A stretch of 64,000 nucleotides of DNA from Polyangiaceae bacterium (GTDB lineage: Bacteria > Myxococcota_A > Polyangia > Polyangiales > Polyangiaceae). Numbering within the stretch: the stretch's first letter is position 1; every line of letters starts with the position of its first letter. A program made the position numbers and the translations under genes. The stretch spans positions 682,001 to 746,000 of the forward strand of contig JAWKRG010000002.1 of NCBI GenBank assembly GCA_041389725.1, written 5' to 3'. The notes under the pieces are model-generated. The model was not told the DNA's origin and searched no databases. It saw nothing but the letters and a program-made list of their open reading frames with translations. Below are positions 27,823 through 36,030 of this stretch, one piece after another.

Positions 27823-27967
27823 CGGGAATCGTAGCAGATTGGGCGCCCAGAGCGCTCGCTGCCCAATGCCGCGCCGCGTTGACACGGGAAATGGGCGAAT
27901 GATAGCGTTCCCCCCGAAAAGCTCGGCGATTTCCATCGCTTTGTTGCCGGGCGGAGGAACGGCCATC

Positions 27968-29995
27968 ATGCGACGAGCGCACACTTCGGCATCAGCCATC
28001 GGCAAGGGAGCGCTGATCGGCGCCTTGCTCTTGCCCGCGCTAGCGAGCGCCCAAGTGAAGGAGCGAGTGCCCGAGCAGAACGGCGAGGGCATGGACACGC
28101 ACCTGTTCCGCCCTGCCGTCGACTCGAAGGGGTTCATGGCCGTGAACGGCTCGGACATCCTCGGCGCCAACGACATCAGCTTCGGCCTGGTGCTCGACTA
28201 CGGGCGCAACATCATGCGCACCAACGAGGACCGCGAAGCATGCCAGACGCCATCGCCCAGTTCCGACGTGCCGACTTGCCCCGGCGGCGCGGCCAGCGCG
28301 CCGGACCGCGGCGTCGATGCCTTGGTGAAGAACTCTTTTCAAGGCACCTTCGGCTTCAACTACGGCATTTCCAACATCGCAGCGGTCGGCCTCTCGGTGC
28401 CAGTGATCCTAATGGCCGGAGATGAGGCCAACGACATCGGCCAAAACGGCGCGCTCTACTCCACGGAAAAGCTGGACGCGCAGAAGATCAGCACCGTGGC
28501 ACTGCACGGCAAGCTCCGCCTGACGCGCATCGAGAAAGGCCCCGGCCTGGCCGTCATTCTCCAAGGTGGCATCCCAGTGGCGGACGCGCCGCGCGACCTC
28601 GGGGCCGATCCCGGCGGTTGGTACTGGCCCCGCGTTGCCTTCGAGAATCGTTTCGGATCCACGGGTCGGTTGAAGCTTGCGCTCAACGCTGGCTACCGCG
28701 GGCACACCGGCAAGAACCCGCGCTTCGAACAGGACAGCGTCGGACGAGACCAGCTGGCAGAAGGCGCCCTGCAGTACGGCAACCTGGGCACTTTCGGCGC
28801 CGGGATCTCCTTCCGTGCATTGGATGCCTTGGATCTCGTGGCGGAGACCTACGGCAGCTATCTGCTCGCGAGCGACACAGCGGACAAACAGAAGCTTTCC
28901 ATGGAGTTCCTGGGCGGCATCAAGCTGTTCGTGGAGCGCAATAGCTACCTGATGATGGGCGGCGGCAGTCGCGCCTTCTCCACCGGCTTCGAGGCCGCGG
29001 ACGTGCGCTTGGTGCTCGGCTTCGTCTTCGAGCCGAGCATTGGCGACCGCGACGGCGACGGTTACAAGGACGACGTCGATCAGTGTCCCGACGAACCCGA
29101 GGACTTCGATGGGTTCAAGGACGAAGACGGCTGCCCCGAACCCGACAACGACAATGACGGCATTCTCGATGTCGACGATCGTTGTCCGAACACGCCGGAA
29201 GACCGGGACGGCGACGAGGACGAAGACGGCTGTCCCGAGGGGTCGGATGGCGACCGCGACGGTGACGGCATTCTCGATTCCCGCGACAAGTGCCCAGACG
29301 ACCCGGAAGACCGCGATGGCTTCGAGGACGCCGACGGCTGCCCGGATCCCGACAACGACAAGGACGGCATCCTGGACAAGGATGATTCTTGCCCCTTGGA
29401 TCCCGAAGACAAGGACGGCTGGGAAGACGAGGATGGCTGTCCCGATCCGGACAACGACAAGGACCAGATCCCGGACAAGAAGGACAAGTGCCCGAACGAC
29501 CCGGAGACCTACAACGGCTTCGAGGACAAGGACGGCTGTCCCGACAAGGGCAAGGTCATCATCGAGGGCAGCGACATCGTCATTCTCGACAAGGTCATGT
29601 TCGAGACGAACAGCGCCAAGATCCTGCCCGAGTCGAACCCCATCCTGGACGCGGTAGCCGCTACCCTGAAGGGGCATCCGGAGTTCTTGGTGGTCGAGGT
29701 GGCCGGCCACGCCGACGAGCGCTCGAGCGACGCCTACAATTTGAAGCTCACTCGCGACCGCGCCCAGAGCGTGGTCGAGGCGCTCAAGTCTCGCGGACTC
29801 AAGTCGAACCGACTGCTGTCCCAGGGTTATGGCGAGTACTGCCCGCTCGACAAGGCCAAGACCCCGGCGGCTTGGGAAAAGAACCGCCGGGTGGAGTTCA
29901 AGGTGGTGAAGACCGACGAGGGCGATACGGGCGTGGAGCGCGGCTGCGAAACCGCGCGTTCGAAGGGCGTCTACCCGCCCAAGCCCGGCGAGTGA
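27968..29995 (+). CDS. OmpA-family outer-membrane protein with thrombospondin type 3-like repeats
   Basis: 675 aa from ATG 27968 (MRRAHTSASAIG), with a signal peptide ending ALASAQ. Residues ~25-355 are beta-strand rich and should form an outer-membrane barrel. Residues ~358-540 are acidic repeats of the TSP3 type, with DxDxDG cores such as DRDGDGYKDDVDQCPDEPEDFDGFKDEDGCPEPDNDNDGILD, repeated about five times; these bind calcium in other proteins. Residues ~545-660 are an OmpA-like peptidoglycan-binding domain (VMFETNSAKILPES, VAGHADERSSDAYNLKLTRDRAQSVVEAL). It probably ties the outer membrane to the cell wall through a calcium-stiffened linker. The 3' end overlaps the convergent gene by 25 bp. 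Confidence 0.88.
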   Translation: MRRAHTSASAIGKGALIGALLLPALASAQVKERVPEQNGEGMDTHLFRPAVDSKGFMAVNGSDILGANDISFGLVLDYGRNIMRTNEDREACQTPSPSSDVPTCPGGAASAPDRGVDALVKNSFQGTFGFNYGISNIAAVGLSVPVILMAGDEANDIGQNGALYSTEKLDAQKISTVALHGKLRLTRIEKGPGLAVILQGGIPVADAPRDLGADPGGWYWPRVAFENRFGSTGRLKLALNAGYRGHTGKNPRFEQDSVGRDQLAEGALQYGNLGTFGAGISFRALDALDLVAETYGSYLLASDTADKQKLSMEFLGGIKLFVERNSYLMMGGGSRAFSTGFEAADVRLVLGFVFEPSIGDRDGDGYKDDVDQCPDEPEDFDGFKDEDGCPEPDNDNDGILDVDDRCPNTPEDRDGDEDEDGCPEGSDGDRDGDGILDSRDKCPDDPEDRDGFEDADGCPDPDNDKDGILDKDDSCPLDPEDKDGWEDEDGCPDPDNDKDQIPDKKDKCPNDPETYNGFEDKDGCPDKGKVIIEGSDIVILDKVMFETNSAKILPESNPILDAVAATLKGHPEFLVVEVAGHADERSSDAYNLKLTRDRAQSVVEALKSRGLKSNRLLSQGYGEYCPLDKAKTPAAWEKNRRVEFKVVKTDEGDTGVERGCETARSKGVYPPKPGE

Positions 29996-31476
29996 TTCGG
30001 AATGACGTAGCGAAGCGGGCCGAGTAGCTGCGTGCCCGCTTCGTCCTCGCCGCCCACGAGCGCACGGCCGAAGACGTCCAAGCCGATCACGGGTTCTGGC
30101 ACCCTTCCCAGCACCTTTCCATCACGGCGCGCGACGATGACGCCGCCAAGGGACAGGTGTTCGGCGCCCTCCACTACCGTCGTGCCGTGAGCCACGTCCG
30201 AGAGCAGTACTTCTCGCCGCAGCCTGGCGCCCGCCTGCGCCGGAACCAGCACTCCCAGGAGCTTCTTGCCGTCACGCAACAGCAGAAAGCGCCCTGCCGT
30301 CGACACGACGAGGCCGTCGTCGGCCACCGGAACCAGAACGCGCCGTTCGAAATCCACCACGGCGGCGCTGCGCCCGGGGTGCAGCGGGTACAGAACGTCG
30401 TCGTCGAAGTCGAGGTGGTCGTCGCCAGCAAAGGCGAGATCCACCTCCAGGTCGACGTCCACGGTTCGCCCCACCAGGCGCAAGGGCGCGCGGCCGGGTT
30501 TGCGATAGCAGGCGATGAGCACGAGTCCCAGCGCCTCGTTGCCCGACAAGATGCGTCCTCCGCATTCCTCGTCAGCGAGCGTGAAGCTCTCCGTGGGACT
30601 GACGAGCAACAGTCGTTCCGCCGGATCACGCCGCAGTTCAGCGCCGCGCAAGGTGCGCAACAAACCCGGCGCTTGTGCTGCCCGCTTGTTCGCGAAGTCG
30701 ATGCGTAGGGTGGTGACGTCATCGCCAGCCTGGGGCGCCACGGCGACGAAATTGTCCTCGACGGCGCAAGTGGGAGGAGCTGCGGAGAGCGCGACGGGCA
30801 AGCTGCGCCGACCGTCCGCATTGCTGTCTGCCACCACGGCGTCGAGCCAAACGCCACTGCCGCCAGCGTCGTAGCGAAGGCGCAGGGGCTCGAGCTCCAA
30901 GCTCGGCCCCATCCGCACCGTCGAACTGCCGAGCTCCAGCTCGACCACGGCATACTTCGTCGGCGCGGTCCGCAGCAGGTAGGCCAGCCGCTTTCCCTGG
31001 GCGTCGAACGCGAAGTTGCGGTGCGTGAGTCGGTTCGACGGCGCGTCGCGCGCATCGATCCGGGCGTCGAGCTCCCGTCGATTCCCGTTGGCCGCGTCCA
31101 CCAGCTCGAAGCGCCCCAGCTTCTCGGTGACCAAGTAGCGCCCTTGCGCCTGAGCCGCAGCCACGCGGGTGCCTTCGAGTGCTCGCCCCCCTGCAAGCAC
31201 GACTCGCGGCCTCGGCGACTCGGCGTCCGCGCCAGACGCACAGATGGCGATCCATGATCCCGTTGCTGACGCCGCGAGCACACGCAAAGGGCCGGCACTC
31301 GGAACGTCGTCCAAGCGCGGGAGTTCCGCGCTAGGCGCATCCGCTCCGGCGTCGACCGGCGCGAGCGCAGCAGAGGGCCGAGGAGCGGGCCGCACGGAGC
31401 CTCGCGGAATGGGCGGCGACGTGCAAGCGAACGCACATGCTGCGGCAGCCCACGCGGCTTGCCTGGCCACGGCCAC
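29971..31476 (-). CDS. lipoprotein-like protein, probable beta-propeller, last gene of the kinase operon
   Basis: 501 aa from GTG 31474-31476. The N-terminus is an Ala-rich signal with a possible lipobox (ACAFACTSPP), followed by a Pro/Ala linker. The rest consists of repeating strand patterns with GRFELVDAANGNRRELD, GRFLLLRDGKKLLGVLVP and similar, most simply read as a WD40-like/quinoprotein-type propeller; there is no catalytic motif. Its start is 3 bp after the PEGA-domain gene stop, so it belongs to the three-gene operon led by the Ser/Thr kinase. The C-terminal ~8 codons overlap the convergent OmpA-family gene. Function unknown. Confidence 0.75.
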   Translation of the reverse strand: MAVARQAAWAAAACAFACTSPPIPRGSVRPAPRPSAALAPVDAGADAPSAELPRLDDVPSAGPLRVLAASATGSWIAICASGADAESPRPRVVLAGGRALEGTRVAAAQAQGRYLVTEKLGRFELVDAANGNRRELDARIDARDAPSNRLTHRNFAFDAQGKRLAYLLRTAPTKYAVVELELGSSTVRMGPSLELEPLRLRYDAGGSGVWLDAVVADSNADGRRSLPVALSAAPPTCAVEDNFVAVAPQAGDDVTTLRIDFANKRAAQAPGLLRTLRGAELRRDPAERLLLVSPTESFTLADEECGGRILSGNEALGLVLIACYRKPGRAPLRLVGRTVDVDLEVDLAFAGDDHLDFDDDVLYPLHPGRSAAVVDFERRVLVPVADDGLVVSTAGRFLLLRDGKKLLGVLVPAQAGARLRREVLLSDVAHGTTVVEGAEHLSLGGVIVARRDGKVLGRVPEPVIGLDVFGRALVGGEDEAGTQLLGPLRYVIPNHSPGLGG

Positions 31477-31479
31477 CGC

Positions 31480-32433
31480 TCAGAACCGCCGCGTGACTTG
31501 CAGAGCGGGTCCGTGGTTCCAGTCCACCACGGCCGTGGTGGGAGCTTCTTTGCTCGGTCCACCGAACAGCAGAATGCCTACCCCTGCAGCCACTCCGATG
31601 GCGCCGATGCCGAGGCCAATGTTGGCGAAGGTTTGCGAGCGCTTTCCACTGTCGATGTCGTCCTGGTACTTCGGGTCCGTGCAGGGGCCGCCGCACTCTT
31701 CGTCCAGCTTGTCGTGGGTGCTCTTCGCCGACAGACCAAAGATGGTGAAGGCCGCCAGGCCGGCCGCCCCGACGCCGAGGCCAACGTAGCCCCAGGTCTT
31801 GCTGATGCCACCGCTTGACGCTGCTGCCTCGCGCTTCGGCGGCGGCACTGAGGGCGGTGCGTCGGCAGATTCCTCGAGCAGCCGCACCGCAACCGTCATC
31901 GTGTTGCCAGCCGTCACTTGAATCGTGCGCTCGTAGCGCTTGAACCCCGAGGCTTCGACGCTCACCAGGGAATCCCCGGGTAGCACTGCAACCGGCTGCC
32001 CGACGCGTGCAGCCTCCAGGGGCTTGCCATTCAGACTGACCGCGAGGTCCGTGGGTGCGTCGACCACCGCCACGATCACACGTCCGACCTTCTGCTTCAG
32101 TAGTGCCAACTCCGCCGCCGCCGCGTCGCGGGTTGCCACATACTTGTCTTCGCCCTTTGCCTTTTCGGTCGCATCATCCAAGGTCAGGGACATCTCTTCG
32201 TAGGCCTCGTCGAATCGTCCCAAGCCCCGCAGCGCGCGTGCGACGTACAGGCGAGCGTTGGGGCTACCGGTGGCCTGAAACGCCTTGCGCGCCAGCTCCA
32301 GCGCTTGGTCGTAGCGCGCACCGTCGAAGTGCTCTTGAGCCTCCTTGAACATCTTACGCGCGTCGTCGTCCTGGGCGGCGGCCGATGCGGACCAGAGCGC
32401 GCAGCCCAACAGCAATGCAAGGGATCGATTCAT
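31480..32433 (-). CDS. TPR/PEGA-domain envelope protein
   Basis: 317 aa. Signal peptide MNRSLALLLGCALWSASAAAQ; TPR-like helices at ~22-80 (AQEHFDGARYDQALELARKAFQ, NARLYVARALRGLGRFDEAY); a PEGA domain at ~115-185 (DLAVSLNGKPLEAARVGQPVAVLPGDSLVSVEASGFKRYERTIQV); two C-terminal membrane helices (~212-235 and ~268-292). PEGA domains are small surface or periplasmic beta domains often found beside bacterial Ser/Thr kinases. The start abuts the kinase stop (no intervening base), so the two are translated together. It is probably a membrane-bound partner or output of the kinase. Confidence 0.82.
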   Translation of the reverse strand: MNRSLALLLGCALWSASAAAQDDDARKMFKEAQEHFDGARYDQALELARKAFQATGSPNARLYVARALRGLGRFDEAYEEMSLTLDDATEKAKGEDKYVATRDAAAAELALLKQKVGRVIVAVVDAPTDLAVSLNGKPLEAARVGQPVAVLPGDSLVSVEASGFKRYERTIQVTAGNTMTVAVRLLEESADAPPSVPPPKREAAASSGGISKTWGYVGLGVGAAGLAAFTIFGLSAKSTHDKLDEECGGPCTDPKYQDDIDSGKRSQTFANIGLGIGAIGVAAGVGILLFGGPSKEAPTTAVVDWNHGPALQVTRRF

Positions 32434-33804
32434 CTACAGTTCCTCGGGTCGGAAGGATGTGGCACCACCAGGACGGGGCCGTGGGCGGGCAGGACCGGGT
32501 GCCGGCGCAGGACGCGTGCTTTCTGGACGCGTGGTCTCGGGCTTGGAACTCGCTTCGGGCGCGGCAGACGGCACGCTCGCGCTCGGTGCGGCTACGGGTA
32601 CCTCCACTCGGGCGCTCTCGCGGACGCGTGCGGAGGTTTCCGCCCCGAGCGCCTCCGTCGTGGCAGAAAGCCCTGGCGCGCCCTGGGCCGAGGGCGAACT
32701 CGTACCGCGCAGCACGGCAACACCAACACCCACCGCTAGGATGCCGATGCCACCGGCGGCGAGCAAGGGCCACAGCCGTCGTCGCGCGGCCGGACGCGTC
32801 GAGGCGACCATGGGGCCGGCGGAGCGATCCCCAAGCAACATCGAACCCACGGTCGAGCCCGTGGAGGGCAGCGCACCCGCTGCTTGTTCTGGGATTTGCA
32901 GCGACTCCAGCCAGGTCGCGACCCGCCGGGCATTGGCGGCAGCGGACCCAATCTCGCGCAGGGTATGCTCCAGCGCGTCCGCCATGGCCACGGCCGTCTC
33001 GTAGCGATCTTCGGCGCGCGGCGCCAAGCCGCGCAGCACGACTTGGGAAAGGCGAGGGTGGAGCGACGGCTGCACCTCGTGCAGCGGCGAGATCCTTCCC
33101 TCCAGGATGGCCGCCAAGGTCTCGCCCTCGCTCTTGCCGCGAAACAGTCGCCGCCCGCTGAACAGTTCCCACAGCACGATCGACGCTGAAAACACGTCGG
33201 CGCGACGATCCAAGGGCTCCGCGCGGATCTGCTCCGGCGACAAGTACGCGACCTTGCCCTTCAGCCCCGCGCCCTGAGTGGTGGCCAGACGGGATCGCGC
33301 CAGCGCCACACCGAAATCCGTCAAGCGGCTGACCCCATCCCGACCAATGAGCACGTTCTGCGGCGACACGTCGCGGTGAATGATGTGCAAAGGTGCGCCG
33401 TCTTCGCCCTTCAGCTCGTGGGCGGCGTGCAGCCCTTCGAGCATATCGATGCCAACGCGCGCGACGACGTCCAAGGGCAACGGGATCCGCTGCCGAGCGG
33501 CGTGGCGCAGCACGGTGTGCAACGAGTGCCCGTCCACGTACTCCATGACGAGGAACAGCCCATCGGGCGAGCGGTCCACGTCCAGGGTCGAGACCACGTT
33601 GGGGTGGCGTATACGCGCGGCAAAGCGCGCCTCGTCCAGGAACATCGCGACGAACTCCTGATCGTCCGCGATATGGGGGTGCATCAGCTTGATCGCCACC
33701 AGGCGCTCGAACCCACCCTCCCCGCTCACCCGCGCGAGACACACGGTCGCCATCCCACCCCGAGCGATGGGTTTGATGAGCTCGTAGCGCCCCAACTGGG
33801 TCAT
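32434..33804 (-). CDS. membrane Ser/Thr protein kinase (Hanks type)
   Basis: 456 aa. Kinase domain at ~6-275: glycine loop IARGGMATV, catalytic lysine in LVAIKLMHPH, HRDVSPQNVLIG, DFGVALARS, activation segment ending YLSPEQIRAEPLDRRADVFS. A helical linker leads to one membrane helix (~338-358, LWPLLAAGGIGILAVGVGVAVL) and a Ser/Pro/Ala-rich outer tail with no recognisable sensor. HRDVSPQN and GGMA are typical of the myxobacterial Pkn group, and all catalytic residues are present. It heads an operon with the PEGA protein and a propeller-like lipoprotein. Confidence 0.92.
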   Translation of the reverse strand: MTQLGRYELIKPIARGGMATVCLARVSGEGGFERLVAIKLMHPHIADDQEFVAMFLDEARFAARIRHPNVVSTLDVDRSPDGLFLVMEYVDGHSLHTVLRHAARQRIPLPLDVVARVGIDMLEGLHAAHELKGEDGAPLHIIHRDVSPQNVLIGRDGVSRLTDFGVALARSRLATTQGAGLKGKVAYLSPEQIRAEPLDRRADVFSASIVLWELFSGRRLFRGKSEGETLAAILEGRISPLHEVQPSLHPRLSQVVLRGLAPRAEDRYETAVAMADALEHTLREIGSAAANARRVATWLESLQIPEQAAGALPSTGSTVGSMLLGDRSAGPMVASTRPAARRRLWPLLAAGGIGILAVGVGVAVLRGTSSPSAQGAPGLSATTEALGAETSARVRESARVEVPVAAPSASVPSAAPEASSKPETTRPESTRPAPAPGPARPRPRPGGATSFRPEEL

Positions 33805-33914
33805 CCCTTTCAGATTATCAGGCCGCCCGCCGGCGTGCCCATTGCCCGACGAATTGGGCTGTTTTCGGCCGGGCGAGGGTTGTGCGTGGGTTCGGCGGCG
33901 GCTTCGAGGCTAGA

Positions 33915-34790
33915 ATGACAATCCTGTCCCCCATGGCCCGCTTGCCTTTCATCGCCCTGACCTGCTTGGGCGCCACCATCGCGTGCACGTACGATTTCGA
34001 CCAGTACGCGCCCAAGGGTACCAGTGCCGATGCCTCGATGGGCGGGAGCGCGGGGGGTCAGAGTGGAGCGGGAGGTAGCAGCGGCGGAGCGAGCGGCAGC
34101 AGCGGACAGAGCGGAGCGGGCGGCGTCGGCGGAAGTAGCGGCGGCAACAGCGGTGGCACCAGCGGCACAGGCGGAGCAGGTGGTGCCAGCGGCGGAACCG
34201 GCGGTGCCAGCGGCGGAACCGGCGGCGCCAGCGGCGGAACTGGCGGGAGCGGTGGCGGAGGGCCGACCAACGCCAGCTACACCGCCACCGTCTCCGATTG
34301 CATCGCGCTCACCAGCACTCCGGATCCAGACTTCTGCGAGACTCAGACGGGGGTGGGCGAAATGAGCGTCGACACAGTGGACGATTCGCTCGCCAACGGC
34401 GGTTCCGCACCCCAGGCGGGCGCGTTCCTGGTGTTCGACGTAGACGGAGCAATTGCCGGCAAGACGGTGACCAAGGTCGAGCTGACCCTGACCGTCGCGT
34501 CGACCGCGGGTTCAGAGGGACCCCAGTCCGGCGAGGTGTGGCGTGTCGCCGCCTTCACACGCTCCGACTTGTTCAGCGCAGTTCCGGCAAAACAGGGTGG
34601 CTCCGCCGTTGCCGCGAGCCAGGGGCCCATCGCGGTCTCGCAGGTGGTGACCTGGACTCTGCCGAACGGCACCGTCCAGGCCAACACACCCCTGTACCTG
34701 GGCGTGTTCCCAGTCAACAACAACGGCATCCGCTACCTCAATCAAAAGACGGTCACGCCGCCACGCCTCGTGGTCACTTGGTCCCCCTGA
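33915..34790 (+). CDS. lipoprotein with Gly/Ser-rich linker and beta-sandwich domain
   Basis: 291 aa from ATG 33915 (ATG 33933 is also possible). The signal ends in a lipobox-like GATIAC. Residues ~40-115 are almost only Gly, Ser, Ala and Thr, encoded by repeats. The folded part (~118-291) reads as a jelly-roll: GAFLVFDVDGAIAGKTVTKVELTLTV, GEVWRVAAFT, TPLYLGVFPVNNNGIRYLNQKTVTPPRLVVTWSP. That end resembles DNRLRE/CBM96-like modules of secreted proteins, which often bind polysaccharide; this is a resemblance only. The next lipoprotein starts immediately after its stop. Confidence 0.75.
   Translation: MTILSPMARLPFIALTCLGATIACTYDFDQYAPKGTSADASMGGSAGGQSGAGGSSGGASGSSGQSGAGGVGGSSGGNSGGTSGTGGAGGASGGTGGASGGTGGASGGTGGSGGGGPTNASYTATVSDCIALTSTPDPDFCETQTGVGEMSVDTVDDSLANGGSAPQAGAFLVFDVDGAIAGKTVTKVELTLTVASTAGSEGPQSGEVWRVAAFTRSDLFSAVPAKQGGSAVAASQGPIAVSQVVTWTLPNGTVQANTPLYLGVFPVNNNGIRYLNQKTVTPPRLVVTWSP
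34182..34244 (+). repeat. three in-frame 21-bp repeats (GGASGGT linker)
   Basis: Three near-identical 21-bp units (34182-34202, 34203-34223, 34224-34244) encode the heptapeptide GGASGGT three times within the lipoprotein linker. Because the unit is a multiple of three, slippage would change linker length without shifting the frame. Confidence 0.85.
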
Positions 34791-35264
34791 ATGGCTGCCA
34801 TGATGTTTCGTTTCTCGCCCTGTTTGCTCGCGGTATTCCTGGTCGGTTGCGGCAGCAAAGAAAGCATTTCCCTGACGGCAAACGTGCAGAATGTCACCCT
34901 TGCCGTGGAGCAAAAGACCTTGGGCACGCAGTTGACCGGAGGCTTCGAGCTTTTCCTCGAGCTGGGCTCGGAGGCGTCGGGCAGTACCGAAGTCTCCCTG
35001 GAAGCCTTCGCCGTCGTGCGCGGAACCGACACCCTCGTCTCCCCATTGCAGGCGTCACCCCAAGGCGTGACCTTTCCGCTGAGCCTGGGCAAAGGCCAGA
35101 AGCGTGTGGTGCCCTTCACGGTCGACGACTCCACGCTCGTCGACGCGGCGCTGAAGGATTCGCTGTGCGCGGGCGCAGTGCGCATGCGCGGAGCGGTGAG
35201 CGACACCCTCGCCGGTGGGCGCACGCCCCTCCAAAGCATCGACGTCGTCGTCGGCGGCTGCTGA
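34791..35264 (+). CDS. small lipoprotein of unknown function
   Basis: 157 aa; ATG 34791 follows the previous stop with no gap (ATG 34800 is an alternative). Lipoprotein signal MMFRFSPCLLAVFLVGCGS. The mature part is a run of strands (TANVQNVTLAVEQKTLGTQLTGGFELFLELGS; VSLEAFAVVRGTDTLV) ending in DVVVGGC, reminiscent of an immunoglobulin-like fold. No family is recognised. Tight coupling to the preceding linker lipoprotein suggests the two work at the same surface site. Confidence 0.72.
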   Translation: MAAMMFRFSPCLLAVFLVGCGSKESISLTANVQNVTLAVEQKTLGTQLTGGFELFLELGSEASGSTEVSLEAFAVVRGTDTLVSPLQASPQGVTFPLSLGKGQKRVVPFTVDDSTLVDAALKDSLCAGAVRMRGAVSDTLAGGRTPLQSIDVVVGGC

Positions 35265-35346
35265 GTTCGTACCCGCGCTCCGACGAGTCCCGACGAGCCA
35301 CTCACCACTCCGTGGCACGGCCTACGCTCTGGCGTGTGCTGCAGCG

Positions 35347-36030
35347 CTACTCGGCAGCGCTGTACTCCGCCGGCGCCGACACCACGGGCTGAGGCGTCTT
35401 CTTTCCGACCTCCATCGCCACCACGAACAGCTTGCGAACGGGACGACGAGACTTTGCGTCGGGCCCGAGTCCCCACAGCCCGACCTCCAGCTTCAGCTTG
35501 GTGCCGTTGGTGAAAGGCTTCTCGCCCGTCTTCCCCGGGAATTCGCGCACCAAATTGGCATCCTGCCCCGGGCTCAGGAACACCTCGTCTTCCCCCTTGC
35601 GCTCGTCCGCGTAGCGGTTCGCGTCACCGCCGGGTCGCTCGATCGACGCGGCGAAAGCGAGCGGCGTGTCCTTCGGCGCAAGCAGACTCATCGCATCTGC
35701 CTCGACACTGGCGGCCACTTCCACCCTCACGCCCCAGCCGGCCCCCACGCGCACAGCCTTCACCTTGGGCGTGAAACTCGCGCCCCCGACTTGCACCACC
35801 AGGCCGGTGGGCTTCATCACGTATTGCACTTCGCGCGGAGCGTCCGGGTTCGTCGCTGGTTCGGCGGACTCCTCGGGCGGGTCGGCGGGCGGCGCTTCCA
35901 CCGATGCGCTCGCTGGCGGCTCCGGCTCACTCGGCGCAGCGGGCTCGGCCGGCGGAGGCGGCGAGCCACCGCACGCCAGCAATCCCAAGGCGGCAGCAAT
36001 CAGCAGCAAGCACTTCACGGGTCGTTTCAT
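35347..36030 (-). CDS. Pro/Glu-rich lipoprotein of unknown function
   Basis: 227 aa from ATG 36028-36030, picked for the lipoprotein signal MKRPVKCLLLIAAALGLLACGG. Residues ~22-75 are a Pro/Glu/Ala-rich spacer. The folded part (~80-227) is beta-rich (EVQYVMKPTGLVVQVGGASFTPKVKAVRVGAGWGVRVEVAASV; GTKLKLEVGLWGLGPDAKS). Its ATG overlaps the stop of the amidohydrolase gene (ATGA, 36027-36030), so it is expressed with that enzyme. No function can be assigned. Confidence 0.75.
   Translation of the reverse strand: MKRPVKCLLLIAAALGLLACGGSPPPPAEPAAPSEPEPPASASVEAPPADPPEESAEPATNPDAPREVQYVMKPTGLVVQVGGASFTPKVKAVRVGAGWGVRVEVAASVEADAMSLLAPKDTPLAFAASIERPGGDANRYADERKGEDEVFLSPGQDANLVREFPGKTGEKPFTNGTKLKLEVGLWGLGPDAKSRRPVRKLFVVAMEVGKKTPQPVVSAPAEYSAAE

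Noticed and set aside
28409..29710. 433-codon minus-strand frame rich in Val/Ile
   Set aside because: It is the antisense of the OmpA-family gene; the composition follows from the DxDxDG repeats on the other strand.
32354..33742. 462-codon minus-strand frame in a second phase over the kinase gene
   Set aside because: The kinase frame has all kinase motifs; the other is an Arg/Gly-rich shadow.
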